From: Oscillospiraceae bacterium
GTDB taxonomy: Bacteria; Bacillota; Clostridia; Monoglobales; Monoglobaceae
Assembly (NCBI GenBank): GCA_015068655.1
Contig: SVKC01000019.1
Location: 1 to 34,726, forward strand
Direction: 5' to 3'
Length of the DNA: 34,726 nt
The position numbers were made by a program, and so were the translations under genes. Shown here in pieces: positions 1 to 8,700 of the stretch (position 1 is the first letter of the stretch; every line of letters starts with the position of its first letter). The notes beneath the pieces were generated by a model. That model was given only the letters and a program-made list of their open reading frames with translations. It did no database searches and was not told the origin of the DNA.

Positions 1-12
1 CCACCTCGATAT

Positions 13-52
13 AAAAAAGTGTTCGAAAAAATAAATCAAGGAACACTTTTTT
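13..52 (-). terminator. Hairpin, probable terminator after spoIIID fragment
   Basis: A 12-bp perfect inverted repeat (AAAAAAGTGTTC, 16-nt loop, GAACACTTTTTT). Read on the minus strand the 3' arm ends in six T, as in an intrinsic terminator. The arm is very AT-rich, so the stem is only moderately strong. It lies downstream of the spoIIID fragment, and could instead be the edge of an inserted element. Confidence 0.45.
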
Positions 53-58
53 GTAATT

Positions 59-92
59 CAGGAAACCACAATATGAAATTGTTGGTTTCCTG
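59..92 (-). terminator. Strong stem-loop downstream of spoIIID fragment
   Basis: CAGGAAACCA pairs perfectly with TGGTTTCCTG (10 bp), and the inner CAAT/ATTG can extend the stem. It lies 15 bases past the stop of the spoIIID fragment on the minus strand, with an A/T-rich 3' flank but no long T run. It is either a terminator or a palindromic end of an inserted element. Confidence 0.45.
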
Positions 93-107
93 AAAGATAA
101 AAAGTTT

Positions 108-242
108 CTATGTTACTCTCACTGTATGTACCGTAGATTTCGAAATTCCAAATTCTTTTGCTGCCTGACGAACTGTACACTTGGTGTCAATTATATAATT
201 TGCAAGTTCGACAGTTCGCTCTTCAATAGTATTTGATTGCAT
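108..242 (-). pseudogene. spoIIID: SpoIIID fragment: sporulation regulator cut after its HTH
   Basis: A 44-codon reading frame starts at ATG 242-240 behind a GGGAGTG ribosome site 7 bases upstream. Residues 6-40 match the SpoIIID N-terminus: an ERTVELANYIIDTK segment, then the helix-turn-helix around AAKEFGISKSTVH. SpoIIID is the mother-cell DNA-binding protein that acts in the sigma-E regulon and helps switch on sigK; the usual length is about 80-95 aa. Here the frame leaves the family directly after the recognition helix (TVRVT, then stop). The basic C-terminal region needed for DNA binding is missing from the remaining 107 bases. This fits either a truncation or an insertion that separates the C-terminal half beyond the window edge. 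The product is probably non-functional unless it is rejoined. The family call is strong; the cause of truncation is inferred. Confidence 0.75.
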
Positions 243-253
243 TCAATCACTCC

Positions 254-281
254 CATATATTGTTTCTGTTTACAATATATG
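254..281 (-). promoter_or_regulatory. Palindrome just upstream of spoIIID ribosome site
   Basis: CATATATTGT, an 8-nt spacer and ACAATATATG form a perfect 10-bp inverted repeat ending 11 bases before the spoIIID start. On the minus strand the CATATATT part weakly resembles a sigma-E -10 element (CATACANT), with an ATAAA-like stretch about 14 bases further upstream. It could be an operator, part of a sporulation promoter, or an mRNA hairpin. The choice cannot be made from sequence alone. Confidence 0.3.
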
Positions 282-318
282 AGAAGATTTTGATATTTAT
301 ACTTGTGTTATATACAAT

Positions 319-347
319 GCAGCCCGAAAACATAAGTTTCGGGCTGC
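319..347 (-). terminator. glnA terminator-like hairpin
   Basis: GCAGCCCGAAA pairs with TTTCGGGCTGC around a 7-nt loop, starting 9 bases after the glnA stop on the minus strand. The stem is strong and GC-rich, but the following T run is weak, so termination may be partial. Confidence 0.6.
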
Positions 348-355
348 ATAGATTA

Positions 356-1780
356 TTAAAGATTGTAATACTTTTCAAATTCCGCAGGGTGTGGTATTGC
401 CGCAAGCTGACGAACCTCATCACGTTTTGTTGCAATAAAGTTTTTAATAAGCTCTTCAGGGAATACTCCACCGGCAGTAAGATAGTCGTGGTCTGATTCA
501 AGGGCATCCAGTGCCTGTTCAAGAGATGTTGGCAAATGCTTGAGTTTTGCCTTTTCCTCTTCAGGAAGATGGAAAAGGTTCATATCATATGGACCCCATC
601 CATTTTCGTGCGGGTCAATTTTGTTTTTGATACCATCTATGCCAGCCATAAGAATTGCTGCATAACAGAAATACGGATTGCAGGTTGCATCAGGATTTCT
701 AAGTTCAAAGCGACGAAGCTCCGGAGACTTTGCATAAGCAGGGATACGAATAACCGCACTTCTGTTTGATGTAGCATACCCCACAGTAACAGGCGCTTCA
801 AAACCTGGAACAAGACGCTTAAAGGAGTTTGTACTGGGATTTGTTATTGCACAAAGTGATGCAATATGCTTGAGAAGTCCACCCATGAAATAATGTGCTT
901 CCTTGCTCAAATTTGAATAACCGTTATCATCGGAGAATACAGGCTCACCATCCTTCAAAAGAAGCATATGTACGTGCATACCGTTTCCTGCCTCTCCCAT
1001 AACGGGCTTTGGCATAAAGGTTGCTGACATACCATATTTTCTTGCAGTATTATGAATTATGTACTTTATCATCATTGTAGCATCAGCCATTTTGGACATC
1101 TGTCCAAGTTCGGGTTCAATTTCAAACTGACCGCCTGCACCGACTTCAGGATGATGATAATTGAGAGCAATTCCCGCATCATCAATCAGCATACACATCT
1201 CACTTCTCGCTTCATAAGAAACATCAAAAGGCTTTGCGATATGATAATTTTTCTGCTTTGCCACAATATTTCCAAGTCCCTCGTCTGCACTGTTCCAATG
1301 AGCCTGACTGGCATCAAGAGCAAACCCCACAGATTCGGGCTTTACTTCCCAACCAACCTGGTCAAAAAGATAAAACTCAAATTCAGGAAGTATCAACATT
1401 GTATCCGCAATCCCGCTATCCTTCAGGTATTGTTCAGCCGCAAGAACAATGTTTCTTGGATATTGTGCCAACGGTCTGTTTTCAGGATTGTCAATAATCA
1501 TTGCATTGCCTGTCATCGAAAGTGTGGGGATTTCACAGAATGGGTCAATTACTGCGGTGTTAGGGTCTGGAATAAATACCATATCACTCTTTTCAACAAC
1601 TGCATAGCCGTAGTTTGAAGCATCAAATCCGATACCATTTTTCATTGTTTTTTCAGAAAAATTCTTGGCAGGAATTGTAACATGACGAAACTGACCGTTG
1701 ATATCAACCATTTTGAAATCAACCATCTTTATGTCATTTTCCTTTATGATTGCCAAAATATCTTCTACAGTTTTTTTCAT
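356..1780 (-). CDS. glnA: Type I glutamine synthetase
   Basis: Joins ammonia to glutamate with ATP to make glutamine; a cytosolic dodecamer in this family. The 474-aa length is close to E. coli GlnA (about 469 aa). Visible motifs are PEFEFYLFD (132-140, metal-binding Glu), HHPEVG around 210, the NGMHVH ATP/metal segment at 266-271, and NRSAVIRIP at 339-347. The loop that is adenylylated on Tyr in GSI-beta enzymes (NLYDLP) reads NLFHLP at 401-406. Tyr is replaced by Phe, so adenylylation control is not expected. ATG at 1780 is preferred over the GTG immediately before it, because AAAGGAG at 1789-1795 lies 8 bases from the ATG. A promoter lies just upstream, so it is probably transcribed separately from the thioesterase gene. 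Confidence 0.95.
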   Translation of the reverse strand: MKKTVEDILAIIKENDIKMVDFKMVDINGQFRHVTIPAKNFSEKTMKNGIGFDASNYGYAVVEKSDMVFIPDPNTAVIDPFCEIPTLSMTGNAMIIDNPENRPLAQYPRNIVLAAEQYLKDSGIADTMLILPEFEFYLFDQVGWEVKPESVGFALDASQAHWNSADEGLGNIVAKQKNYHIAKPFDVSYEARSEMCMLIDDAGIALNYHHPEVGAGGQFEIEPELGQMSKMADATMMIKYIIHNTARKYGMSATFMPKPVMGEAGNGMHVHMLLLKDGEPVFSDDNGYSNLSKEAHYFMGGLLKHIASLCAITNPSTNSFKRLVPGFEAPVTVGYATSNRSAVIRIPAYAKSPELRRFELRNPDATCNPYFCYAAILMAGIDGIKNKIDPHENGWGPYDMNLFHLPEEEKAKLKHLPTSLEQALDALESDHDYLTAGGVFPEELIKNFIATKRDEVRQLAAIPHPAEFEKYYNL

Positions 1781-1813
1781 CACCTATTCTCCTTTGTTTG
1801 GTATATTAAAATA

Positions 1814-1842
1814 ATATTAACACAATCTGTCAATCAGGTCAA
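1814..1842 (-). promoter_or_regulatory. glnA promoter
   Basis: TTGACC (1837-1842), a 17-base spacer and TAATAT (1814-1819) lie about 35 bases before glnA. An overlapping alternative is TTGACA (1828-1833), 17 bases, TTTAAT (1805-1810). I saw no good GlnR/TnrA site (TGTNA-N7-TNACA). Confidence 0.55.
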
Positions 1843-1858
1843 TATTTTTGAACAAATT

Positions 1859-2566
1859 TCAGCTATTTCGAGAAAAAATCCCCGCAACACAAATTCCTTT
1901 TTCTTTTTCTGCCAAATGTACATAATAGCCATTTTCTGTTTGTTTAACGCACACATCCAACTCATCTCCAAGAAATGCTGGTTGACGGTAAAAAACATTA
2001 AACTCATTAAAGTTAAAATCAAAAGGCAGTGCATCCATCAAGAGTTCAGCTCCTTTTTGGTTATTGAGGTGCATATTTGTATCAATTTCCTTGTTTGACA
2101 CCTTAATCGAATAAGAATGAATAGCACTATCGTCACATTCCGCTTTTTTGTATATAAAGAATTTGTCATCAAAGCTTTCTTCTGTGTATGCTGAAAACAT
2201 TTCCTTCGGAATACGCCCCGGTCTTTGTCTGTTTATATCAAAAATAAACCAACAAGCAACCGTTTTACCTACATTTTCACCATTTTGACTAATAATGCAA
2301 CATCTTTCAGAAACTGCGCCTTTCATTTTCCGCACGCCTGTAGAAATTTCAATCATATCATATGGATTAATTTTTCTATCAAATCGAACATTTATACCTT
2401 GCATAAGCCATGCAATATTCATATTTTTCATTGTATTTATATCATAACCGCACTCCGTAGAAGCCCTGATTGAAACGTCCTGCACCATATCAAGAATACT
2501 TCCGGGCTTTATCGTATCAAAATCCTTGAAATCACCATATCTTGGCATATATCTGTAGTTGTACAT
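1859..2566 (-). CDS. Acyl-ACP thioesterase (FatA/FatB-like, double hot-dog)
   Basis: Predicted to hydrolyse acyl-ACP and release free fatty acids in the cytosol. The 235-aa length fits two tandem hot-dog domains. The second domain carries the family signature D162-x-N164-x-H166-x-N-N (EIDTNMHLNN), holding the catalytic Asn/His pair. The first domain has the usual start with a Y-x-D-F-pattern strand (about 10-35) and an AWLMQGINVRFDR strand (52-64). The gene starts 30 bases after the M20 hydrolase gene and ends 78 bases before the glnA start, so it is probably the second gene of the M20 transcript. Substrate chain length cannot be read from sequence. Bacterial homologues are common in Clostridia. 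Confidence 0.85.
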   Translation of the reverse strand: MYNYRYMPRYGDFKDFDTIKPGSILDMVQDVSIRASTECGYDINTMKNMNIAWLMQGINVRFDRKINPYDMIEISTGVRKMKGAVSERCCIISQNGENVGKTVACWFIFDINRQRPGRIPKEMFSAYTEESFDDKFFIYKKAECDDSAIHSYSIKVSNKEIDTNMHLNNQKGAELLMDALPFDFNFNEFNVFYRQPAFLGDELDVCVKQTENGYYVHLAEKEKGICVAGIFSRNS

Positions 2567-2596
2567 CTTCTATCATTCTCCGTTCACAAGTTAATT

Positions 2597-3931
2597 TTAC
2601 CCAATAATAACCGTAGCTTTATTCGCCTTTGAATAGTCAATCCTGTCACCGAATTGATTGAGTCCGTCAATAAATGAAAGAAATTCTTCTTTTGATGTAA
2701 ATTGCGGTTTAAATTCATCAATAACCTTTCTTGCCCTTTTCGCATCATCAGAAAGAAGTATCAGAAGCATTCCGAGTTGCATTTTTGAACTTGCTACACA
2801 AGCTGCCACCGGGTCTTTGATTTCAAAATCGCTACCGTGAGCTTTGCCTATAGCTCCTGCTGCATATGGATGCACTACAGGCATAATACAACTCAAATCC
2901 CCCATATCAGTACTTCCGGAGCCAATATAATCATATATTTCAAATTCATATTCGGGAATAGCCAATGCTGCTGCCTCTGAAACTATTTGCATCATATTTT
3001 CATCATTCAAAAGAGGTGCATATCCGGGAGTATCGGTTATGTCAATGTTTGTTCCAATGGAAAGAGCTGCACCGCACAGAGCCTGATTCACCTTTCTATT
3101 TGCTTCGCAAATTGCTTCAAAGCTTGCGCCTCGGACATAACTCTCAAGTACCGTTTTTTCCGGTATTGCATTTACCATTGACCCGCCGTTTGTAATAATA
3201 GGATGTACTCTTATTATATCACTTTCCTTAAAGGTTTCACGTATTGCATTGACAGCATTAATGCCGCAATTTGCTGCATAAAGTGCATTATTTCCATTCC
3301 ACGGTGAGCTGCCGGCATGCGCCGCTACCCCTTTGTAGTTAATCTGCTTTGCTATGAAGCCTACTGACCCTTTTTTAACCGTAAACATTGATGATGTATG
3401 TACCATAAAAGCAATATCAACACCATCAAAATATCCTCTGGACAGAAACTCTGTTTTTCCTCCAAAATATTTGATTTTGCCTTCATGCTTTAATTTGGTT
3501 CTGTATTCTATTTCCAGAAGTTCCTCCGCAGGAACTGCACAAAGTCTGATTTTTCCACATATTTTTTCAAGAATTCCAGGTTCTTTCAAAGCAGCAGCAA
3601 TACCAACAAGGGCTGCACACTGAGCATTATGTCCACATGAGTGTACTGCTCCTGTTTCCGGATTTGCCTCCTTATGTTCAGGGCATATTATAGCATCCAG
3701 TTCAGCTAATACCAAAACCTCCGGTCCGGGTTTTCCTGTGTCTAAAACCGTGTAAAAGCCTGTGATACCTTCCGCCATAACAAGGTCGTACCCAAGTTTT
3801 TTGAAAACATTTTCCATATATGCTGATGTTTCAAACTCTTTATATCCTGTTTCAGGATGTTGCCAGATAAACCGCTCTGTATCCAAAATTAATTGCTTAT
3901 GTTTTTCTACCGCTATATTTATATCTTTCAT
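2597..3931 (-). CDS. M20-family amidohydrolase (N-acyl amino acid / AbgB-type)
   Basis: Metal-dependent hydrolase of the M20D type, expected to cut N-acyl or aminoacyl amide bonds. Visible sites are HPETGYKEFETS near 25-36, AELDA (76-80), the HSCGHN metal-binding Cys/His pair (C99, H101), PAEE (134-137, catalytic Glu), MVHTS in the middle and a C-terminal AHGSDFE His. The 444 aa are slightly longer than plain aminoacylases, closer to the AbgB-like branch. GGAGG sits 8 bases before the ATG at 3931. It heads a two-gene unit with the thioesterase. Exact substrate unknown; p-aminobenzoyl-glutamate, dipeptides or N-acyl amino acids are all possible. Confidence 0.85.
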   Translation of the reverse strand: MKDINIAVEKHKQLILDTERFIWQHPETGYKEFETSAYMENVFKKLGYDLVMAEGITGFYTVLDTGKPGPEVLVLAELDAIICPEHKEANPETGAVHSCGHNAQCAALVGIAAALKEPGILEKICGKIRLCAVPAEELLEIEYRTKLKHEGKIKYFGGKTEFLSRGYFDGVDIAFMVHTSSMFTVKKGSVGFIAKQINYKGVAAHAGSSPWNGNNALYAANCGINAVNAIRETFKESDIIRVHPIITNGGSMVNAIPEKTVLESYVRGASFEAICEANRKVNQALCGAALSIGTNIDITDTPGYAPLLNDENMMQIVSEAAALAIPEYEFEIYDYIGSGSTDMGDLSCIMPVVHPYAAGAIGKAHGSDFEIKDPVAACVASSKMQLGMLLILLSDDAKRARKVIDEFKPQFTSKEEFLSFIDGLNQFGDRIDYSKANKATVIIG

Positions 3932-3974
3932 TAAAAAGCCTCCATTTTATATTATTCATAGTTTTTGGAGTCAT

Positions 3975-4023
3975 TGCAAGGCTTGCATATAAGAATTATA
4001 GCACACAAAACAAAAAATGACAA
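3975..4023 (-). promoter_or_regulatory. Promoter and candidate operator of the M20-thioesterase unit
   Basis: TTGTCA (4018-4023), 17 bases, TATAAT (3995-4000) on the minus strand. A palindrome TGCAAG-G-CTTGCA (3975-3987) lies at the expected transcription start, a position suited to a repressor. No regulator gene adjoins it. Confidence 0.6.
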
Positions 4024-4070
4024 TCTTCGACAATGATTTACAATAAAATATATTGATATATATTTAATGA

Positions 4071-4100
4071 TTCTGCGGCAACTTTTTTGTTGCCGCAGAA
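4071..4100 (-). terminator. Terminator-like hairpin after immunity gene
   Basis: TTCTGCGGCAAC and GTTGCCGCAGAA form a perfect 12-bp stem with a six-base loop, 11 bases after the stop of the immunity-like gene. The T run after the stem is poor, but the stem is GC-rich and closes the toxin-immunity unit. Confidence 0.6.
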
Positions 4101-4111
4101 CAACCGTTTTA

Positions 4112-4402
4112 CTATGAAACTATATCAATTTCTAAATCTTTAAGAGCTATGTCTATTTGTTTTTTTATCTCTTTTTCATCATAAAAAACATTTGGCAATT
4201 TTAAATCTTCTTCAAATGGAGAAAATCTACTTGTATATTTATTTAACTCATTAAACACAGCTGTTTCTTTCTCACTAAATTCTTCTTTCCACATTTCAAG
4301 ATTAACTAAATTTGTAAACATATCACAAAAAGTGTTAATATCGTAATTGCCTAATTTTACATGCTTTATAAGATAATATAATTGTTCTTTTACACTCATC
4401 AT
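4112..4402 (-). CDS. Small acidic protein, probable immunity protein for the RHS toxin
   Basis: 96 aa, acidic, no signal peptide and no membrane segment. I do not recognise a named family; it is helical in appearance (LYYLIKHVKLGNYDINTFCDMF). The assignment rests on position. It lies directly behind the toxin-bearing end of the RHS gene, 9 bases after its stop, and its AGGAGG overlaps that stop codon (4408-4413), which suggests translational coupling. This is the standard place for the cognate immunity gene in polymorphic toxin loci. It appears intact although the upstream RHS gene is frameshifted, as expected if residual toxin expression must still be neutralised. ATG 4402 and 4399 are both possible starts. 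Confidence 0.6.
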   Translation of the reverse strand: MMSVKEQLYYLIKHVKLGNYDINTFCDMFTNLVNLEMWKEEFSEKETAVFNELNKYTSRFSPFEEDLKLPNVFYDEKEIKKQIDIALKDLEIDIVS

Positions 4403-4411
4403 TGTTCCCTC

Positions 4412-5725
4412 CTATTTGTGATAATACATAAAATGTTGTATCATGTTAGTAGCCTTATCATAAAGAACCTCAAGAGTATAGGTTGTGCCATTCTTTACCA
4501 TTTCAATATAGTACATAGTGCCACTTCCGCCTCGTGGATCTGGTGTTGCTGTTCCATGTTTTATTGCTTCAATCAAAACTTGAACAGGAACTTGTCGTGC
4601 TTTCTCATTCATGTGTTGTAATGCTTTTGCAGCAAAGTTAACTCCTTGTTCTAATGTCTTATATAAACCGGGAGTAGCAGACACAAGACCAGTTGCTGAT
4701 ATACTTGCTCCAAGTCCATAGAATCCCCAGCCTAATAACCCACCTATAGTTGCGCCACCAAGCACACCAATCGCAACGCTTGTTCCACTTACAGAACCAG
4801 TTGTTTTTTTAGATACGGCTGCTCCTGCAAATCCTCCAGCGACTGCACCAACAACAGCACCAATTATTATACACGCTAATAATACGCCCTCACCTGAAGA
4901 ATCTATATATTTAATAGGATTATTTCTACAATACACATACCTATTCATATCAAGAGGATTGGATATTTCACCTTCCTCTATATCAAGACTTGTAAATCTG
5001 CCGATATTAGGATTGTAGTATCTTGCACGGAGATAAATCATATCAAGCTCGTCATCATAGTATTCTCCGGCATATTTAATCGGATTGTCAACAGTTTCAG
5101 TTTCATTGCGAATTTCACCCCATGGAGTATATTCGTAAGTGTTTACAACTGTTCCCGAATCGTTCACAAGTCCTACAACATCACCATGAGCATTATAGAT
5201 ATAATAATACCAACTGCCATTTGTTTTTCTCGCAAGCGGTTGATGTCCCCACAGAATTTCATCTGTTATTGTTCCTGTATTATCCGTTTCTGCAACTACA
5301 TTGTTATTAATGTCAATGATATACTGCTTGTCATTCTTTTGGGTTCTGATGCCATTTGCATCGTACTTATATGTGTAAGTATTCGTACCGTCAGAATATC
5401 CTGACATTCTATCCCATTCATCATAGGTATATGTTTCATCATTATGAGATACAACTGCACCCGTTTCGTTATAGGTATATGTGTCGGTTACTGTACCGTT
5501 TAACTTAACTTCTTTAAGTTGATACTTTATATCATATACATAGTCCTTAACATCACCATTTGAATATGTTTCTTTCGTGCGATTATTAAGTGCATCATAT
5601 TCATAAGTAACAGATGAGCCATCACTATATGTAACAGATAAAAGTCTATCCAAGCTATCATAAGTGTATTCGGTTTCCGCACCATTTCGTGATTCAGAGA
5701 TAACATTTCCGTTTGCATCATTCAT
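4412..5725 (-). CDS. RHS core end and C-terminal toxin tip (3' part of split gene)
   Basis: 437 codons continuing the RHS protein in another frame. Residues 1-200 are YD repeats (YDANGN, YDSLDRL, YEYDALNN). Residues 204-279 are the RHS-associated core (YLRARYYNPNIGRF, NRYVYCRNNPIKYIDSSG; the usual DPxG reads DSSG). Residues 280-345 are Gly/Ala-rich and hydrophobic. Residues 371-437 form a small variable tip beginning HMNEKARQVPVQ, followed by an EAIKHG segment and short beta strands. The His...Arg...AI-x-x-G pattern resembles small BECR-type RNase/DUF4258-like toxins; that is an inference. The ATG at 5725 has no ribosome site and overlaps the end of the upstream frame by 8 bases, so it is probably not an independent start. 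Confidence 0.75.
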   Translation of the reverse strand: MNDANGNVISESRNGAETEYTYDSLDRLLSVTYSDGSSVTYEYDALNNRTKETYSNGDVKDYVYDIKYQLKEVKLNGTVTDTYTYNETGAVVSHNDETYTYDEWDRMSGYSDGTNTYTYKYDANGIRTQKNDKQYIIDINNNVVAETDNTGTITDEILWGHQPLARKTNGSWYYYIYNAHGDVVGLVNDSGTVVNTYEYTPWGEIRNETETVDNPIKYAGEYYDDELDMIYLRARYYNPNIGRFTSLDIEEGEISNPLDMNRYVYCRNNPIKYIDSSGEGVLLACIIIGAVVGAVAGGFAGAAVSKKTTGSVSGTSVAIGVLGGATIGGLLGWGFYGLGASISATGLVSATPGLYKTLEQGVNFAAKALQHMNEKARQVPVQVLIEAIKHGTATPDPRGGSGTMYYIEMVKNGTTYTLEVLYDKATNMIQHFMYYHK

Positions 5726-8700
5726 ACAAGAAGGTATTTATTGTTGTTGTACCCATTGTTGTAATCATACTTGTTACACGATTTATATTATCATAATTAT
5801 AGGTGGTTTTCAAGCCGTTTGGATAAGTTATTGATTTCACATATCCTGTGTCATAATAGTCATAGTCAAAGGTCTTTTCATCTGAAACGACAGTATTCAA
5901 ACTACCATTGGCCGTATAAGTATAATTTTCAAGTCTTTCAGAAGGCATTAGGCTTTGAACTATATGACCAAGACCAGAATATGCGTAAGCCATATAATGA
6001 ACATCATTTTGTAGCTTTGCACTTATATTACCAACATAGTCATAACCATATCGAATTTCGGGTGTATTACCATCTGTCGATGCAGCAGCAATCTCTCCAA
6101 ATTGATTGTATCTTCTGTGAATTTGATTTTGACCGCTTGTTAAAATAACAGGATGGTCTAATTGATCATAAGTAAAGTTATATGTATTTTCGCCTTCACT
6201 TATTTGTGTTGTTCTGCCTTTGGCATCTGCTGAATATCCGGCAGAGTCAACCAATCGTCTGTCATAATTGAAAAATCTCATTCGTCTATCACCTTTTTCG
6301 TTTTGATAGGTGATACGAGCCGATTTTTCAGTTCCATCAGATGTATAAATCTTTTCAAATGTTGGTTCATTGAACACATTATAGCTTGATGTAGCTTTAA
6401 CGCCATTAGGAAGTTTTGTTTCTTTTAACCTGTTAGCTGCATCATATAAATACTCAGTTTTATTTCCATTAGCATTTGTATAACTGATGGTATTATTGTT
6501 TAAATCGTACTCATAGATTTCACTTAGTGTTTCTGATGAGTTGCTTGGATAGACAACATTTTCGACAACATTACCATACAAGTCGAATGTTTGAGTCATA
6601 AGTTGACGGTCTGTTGACTCAGTTGCTCCATTAAGTGACAAATCCACTTTGTTTTGGATAGAATTATAGGTATAAGTATATACATTATTCTCGCTATCCG
6701 TTATTGTAACAGGTCTGTCAAAGCCATCATAAGTATAAATCACAGCATTATCTTCGTTATCAACTGTTTTAATCAATCTATCATATGTATCGTGATAATA
6801 CTGTGTTGTTGATTTCAGATATGCCACGCTTGTATCATCTGCTTTATAATATCCCTGTTGAGCTTGTTTAAGATTACCTACAGCATCATAATAATTTATA
6901 TCCAATATATATGGCGTTGGAGTCCCCTCATCAGTATATACAACATATCTAATAATTTGTTCTACATCATAAGTTGGAGTTTCGTCACCATAACCATTAA
7001 GAATAGCATTTGAATTATATATGTGTTGGTCTATTGTATATAAATATCTGCTATCAACAGACAAACTCAATGGTGATGCAACAAGATTCACCTTACCGTC
7101 TGAGTAGTATGTGTATTGAGTGTATGAACCATCGGGCAAAGTTTCCTTTAATATATCGCCTGTAATATAGTCATATACATAACTTGTATTTGCCGTTCCA
7201 TTATCATAACTTTCTGTAATGGTCAATGGATATAGCCCATATGTATCATAGGTATATGTTACAATCCTATCTCCACCCATAAGATTATGAAATCTCATTG
7301 GATCATCTAATGTCGTTTTTGTTACAAGGAATGGATATGTTTCATTTTCATAATAATAGTATGTTTTCTCATTAACTGCATTTTCACTTGATGTAAGCAG
7401 TCCATTAGAATTGAATGTATTTATTTCGCTTACTTGTGGACTATCAAGATTATTATAATACTCTTTCTGCGTTATATAATGAAAATCATTATATTGATAG
7501 TTAGTGGTGTACTTTTCAAGTAAAGACGAATTGTTTTTTATATCTGCATCGACCTCTTTAGTTTCAGAAGCCACTCCACCCCAATCATTATATGAATATA
7601 TAAGATATGTTTCTTTAGTTTGACCGCCTTGTGCAACTGTATTTTTAATTTGAACAGGCGAATTTTTAAATGTTTCATGATTTGTATAATCTGATGTTAC
7701 AGACACACCACCCGAACTGCTTGTTTGCTGAACAACTGCACAATTACTGAAAGATATCGTGTCTGTTGTTTTTCCAGTTTTAGTTACAGTCCATTGCTCA
7801 TTTAATGTAGTTTCATCATCAAATTCATAACTCGGATAACCAGTTTCATTATTAAAGCTATTCCCGTTGTACAAGCCGGAATACGAATAATTTACAGTCC
7901 CTAATTCGCCTTTAAAATAGCTCTTTGTTTCGCCTTCAGGAACATAGGAATACATATCGTACTTTTTCTTTATTCTTAAAGTATCGTAATATCCATCATC
8001 GCCAAGATGCTTGCGAACTGTTTCGTATTCATATATTTTCTTTCTGTCTTTATATCTAACACTATTCAAAACAGGCTTATTAACCCATCCGTCAGAATCC
8101 GAGTGCGTTTTACTATCATATCTTAAAAACAGTTGCGGATATGCAAGAGTTCCGTCTGCATTAGTTGTAGTTCCACCTTCGTATGTGTATTTGACAGTTG
8201 CTCCGTCATCACCCTCGGTAGAGCTGCTATTCAAATACCAGAATAATCGTTGTTCATCATGTTCTAAATATTCAGTCGCAAATTCTATTACTTCTTTGTT
8301 ATATGTCAGTGTTCTTGTAGATGAACCATCAGGAGAAGTTATAGAAAGTGTTACCGCACCTGTTGCAGCACCGCCTGTTGTCAAATCACCTGAATAATTA
8401 AATGTAATAACTCTGCCAACACTATCTGTTATTGCTTTTAATAATGGTTTAGGTTCATCAAGCGTGATATTGTCAATGTATGTCTTATAAGCATATTCGG
8501 GACTTATTTTTATAATTACATATCTTACAGCACTTGACATTGAAAATGTTTGGTTAAAATCATACCAATCCGTACCATAATCCGTAATCCAATATGTACG
8601 AGTATGACAATAATTGTACGCCGTATCATATCCAATAATTTCAACCTTGACATCCGGCTCATATTGGCTTTTTATTCTAATACCCAAATTATAGTCGGTA

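Noticed and set aside
5718-5725. Programmed +1 frameshift at the UGA between the RHS frames
   Set aside because: There is no slippery CUU-UGA-type codon pair or internal ribosome-like stimulator, and a +1 shift would leave a YD repeat one residue short. A 2-bp deletion restores the motif exactly.
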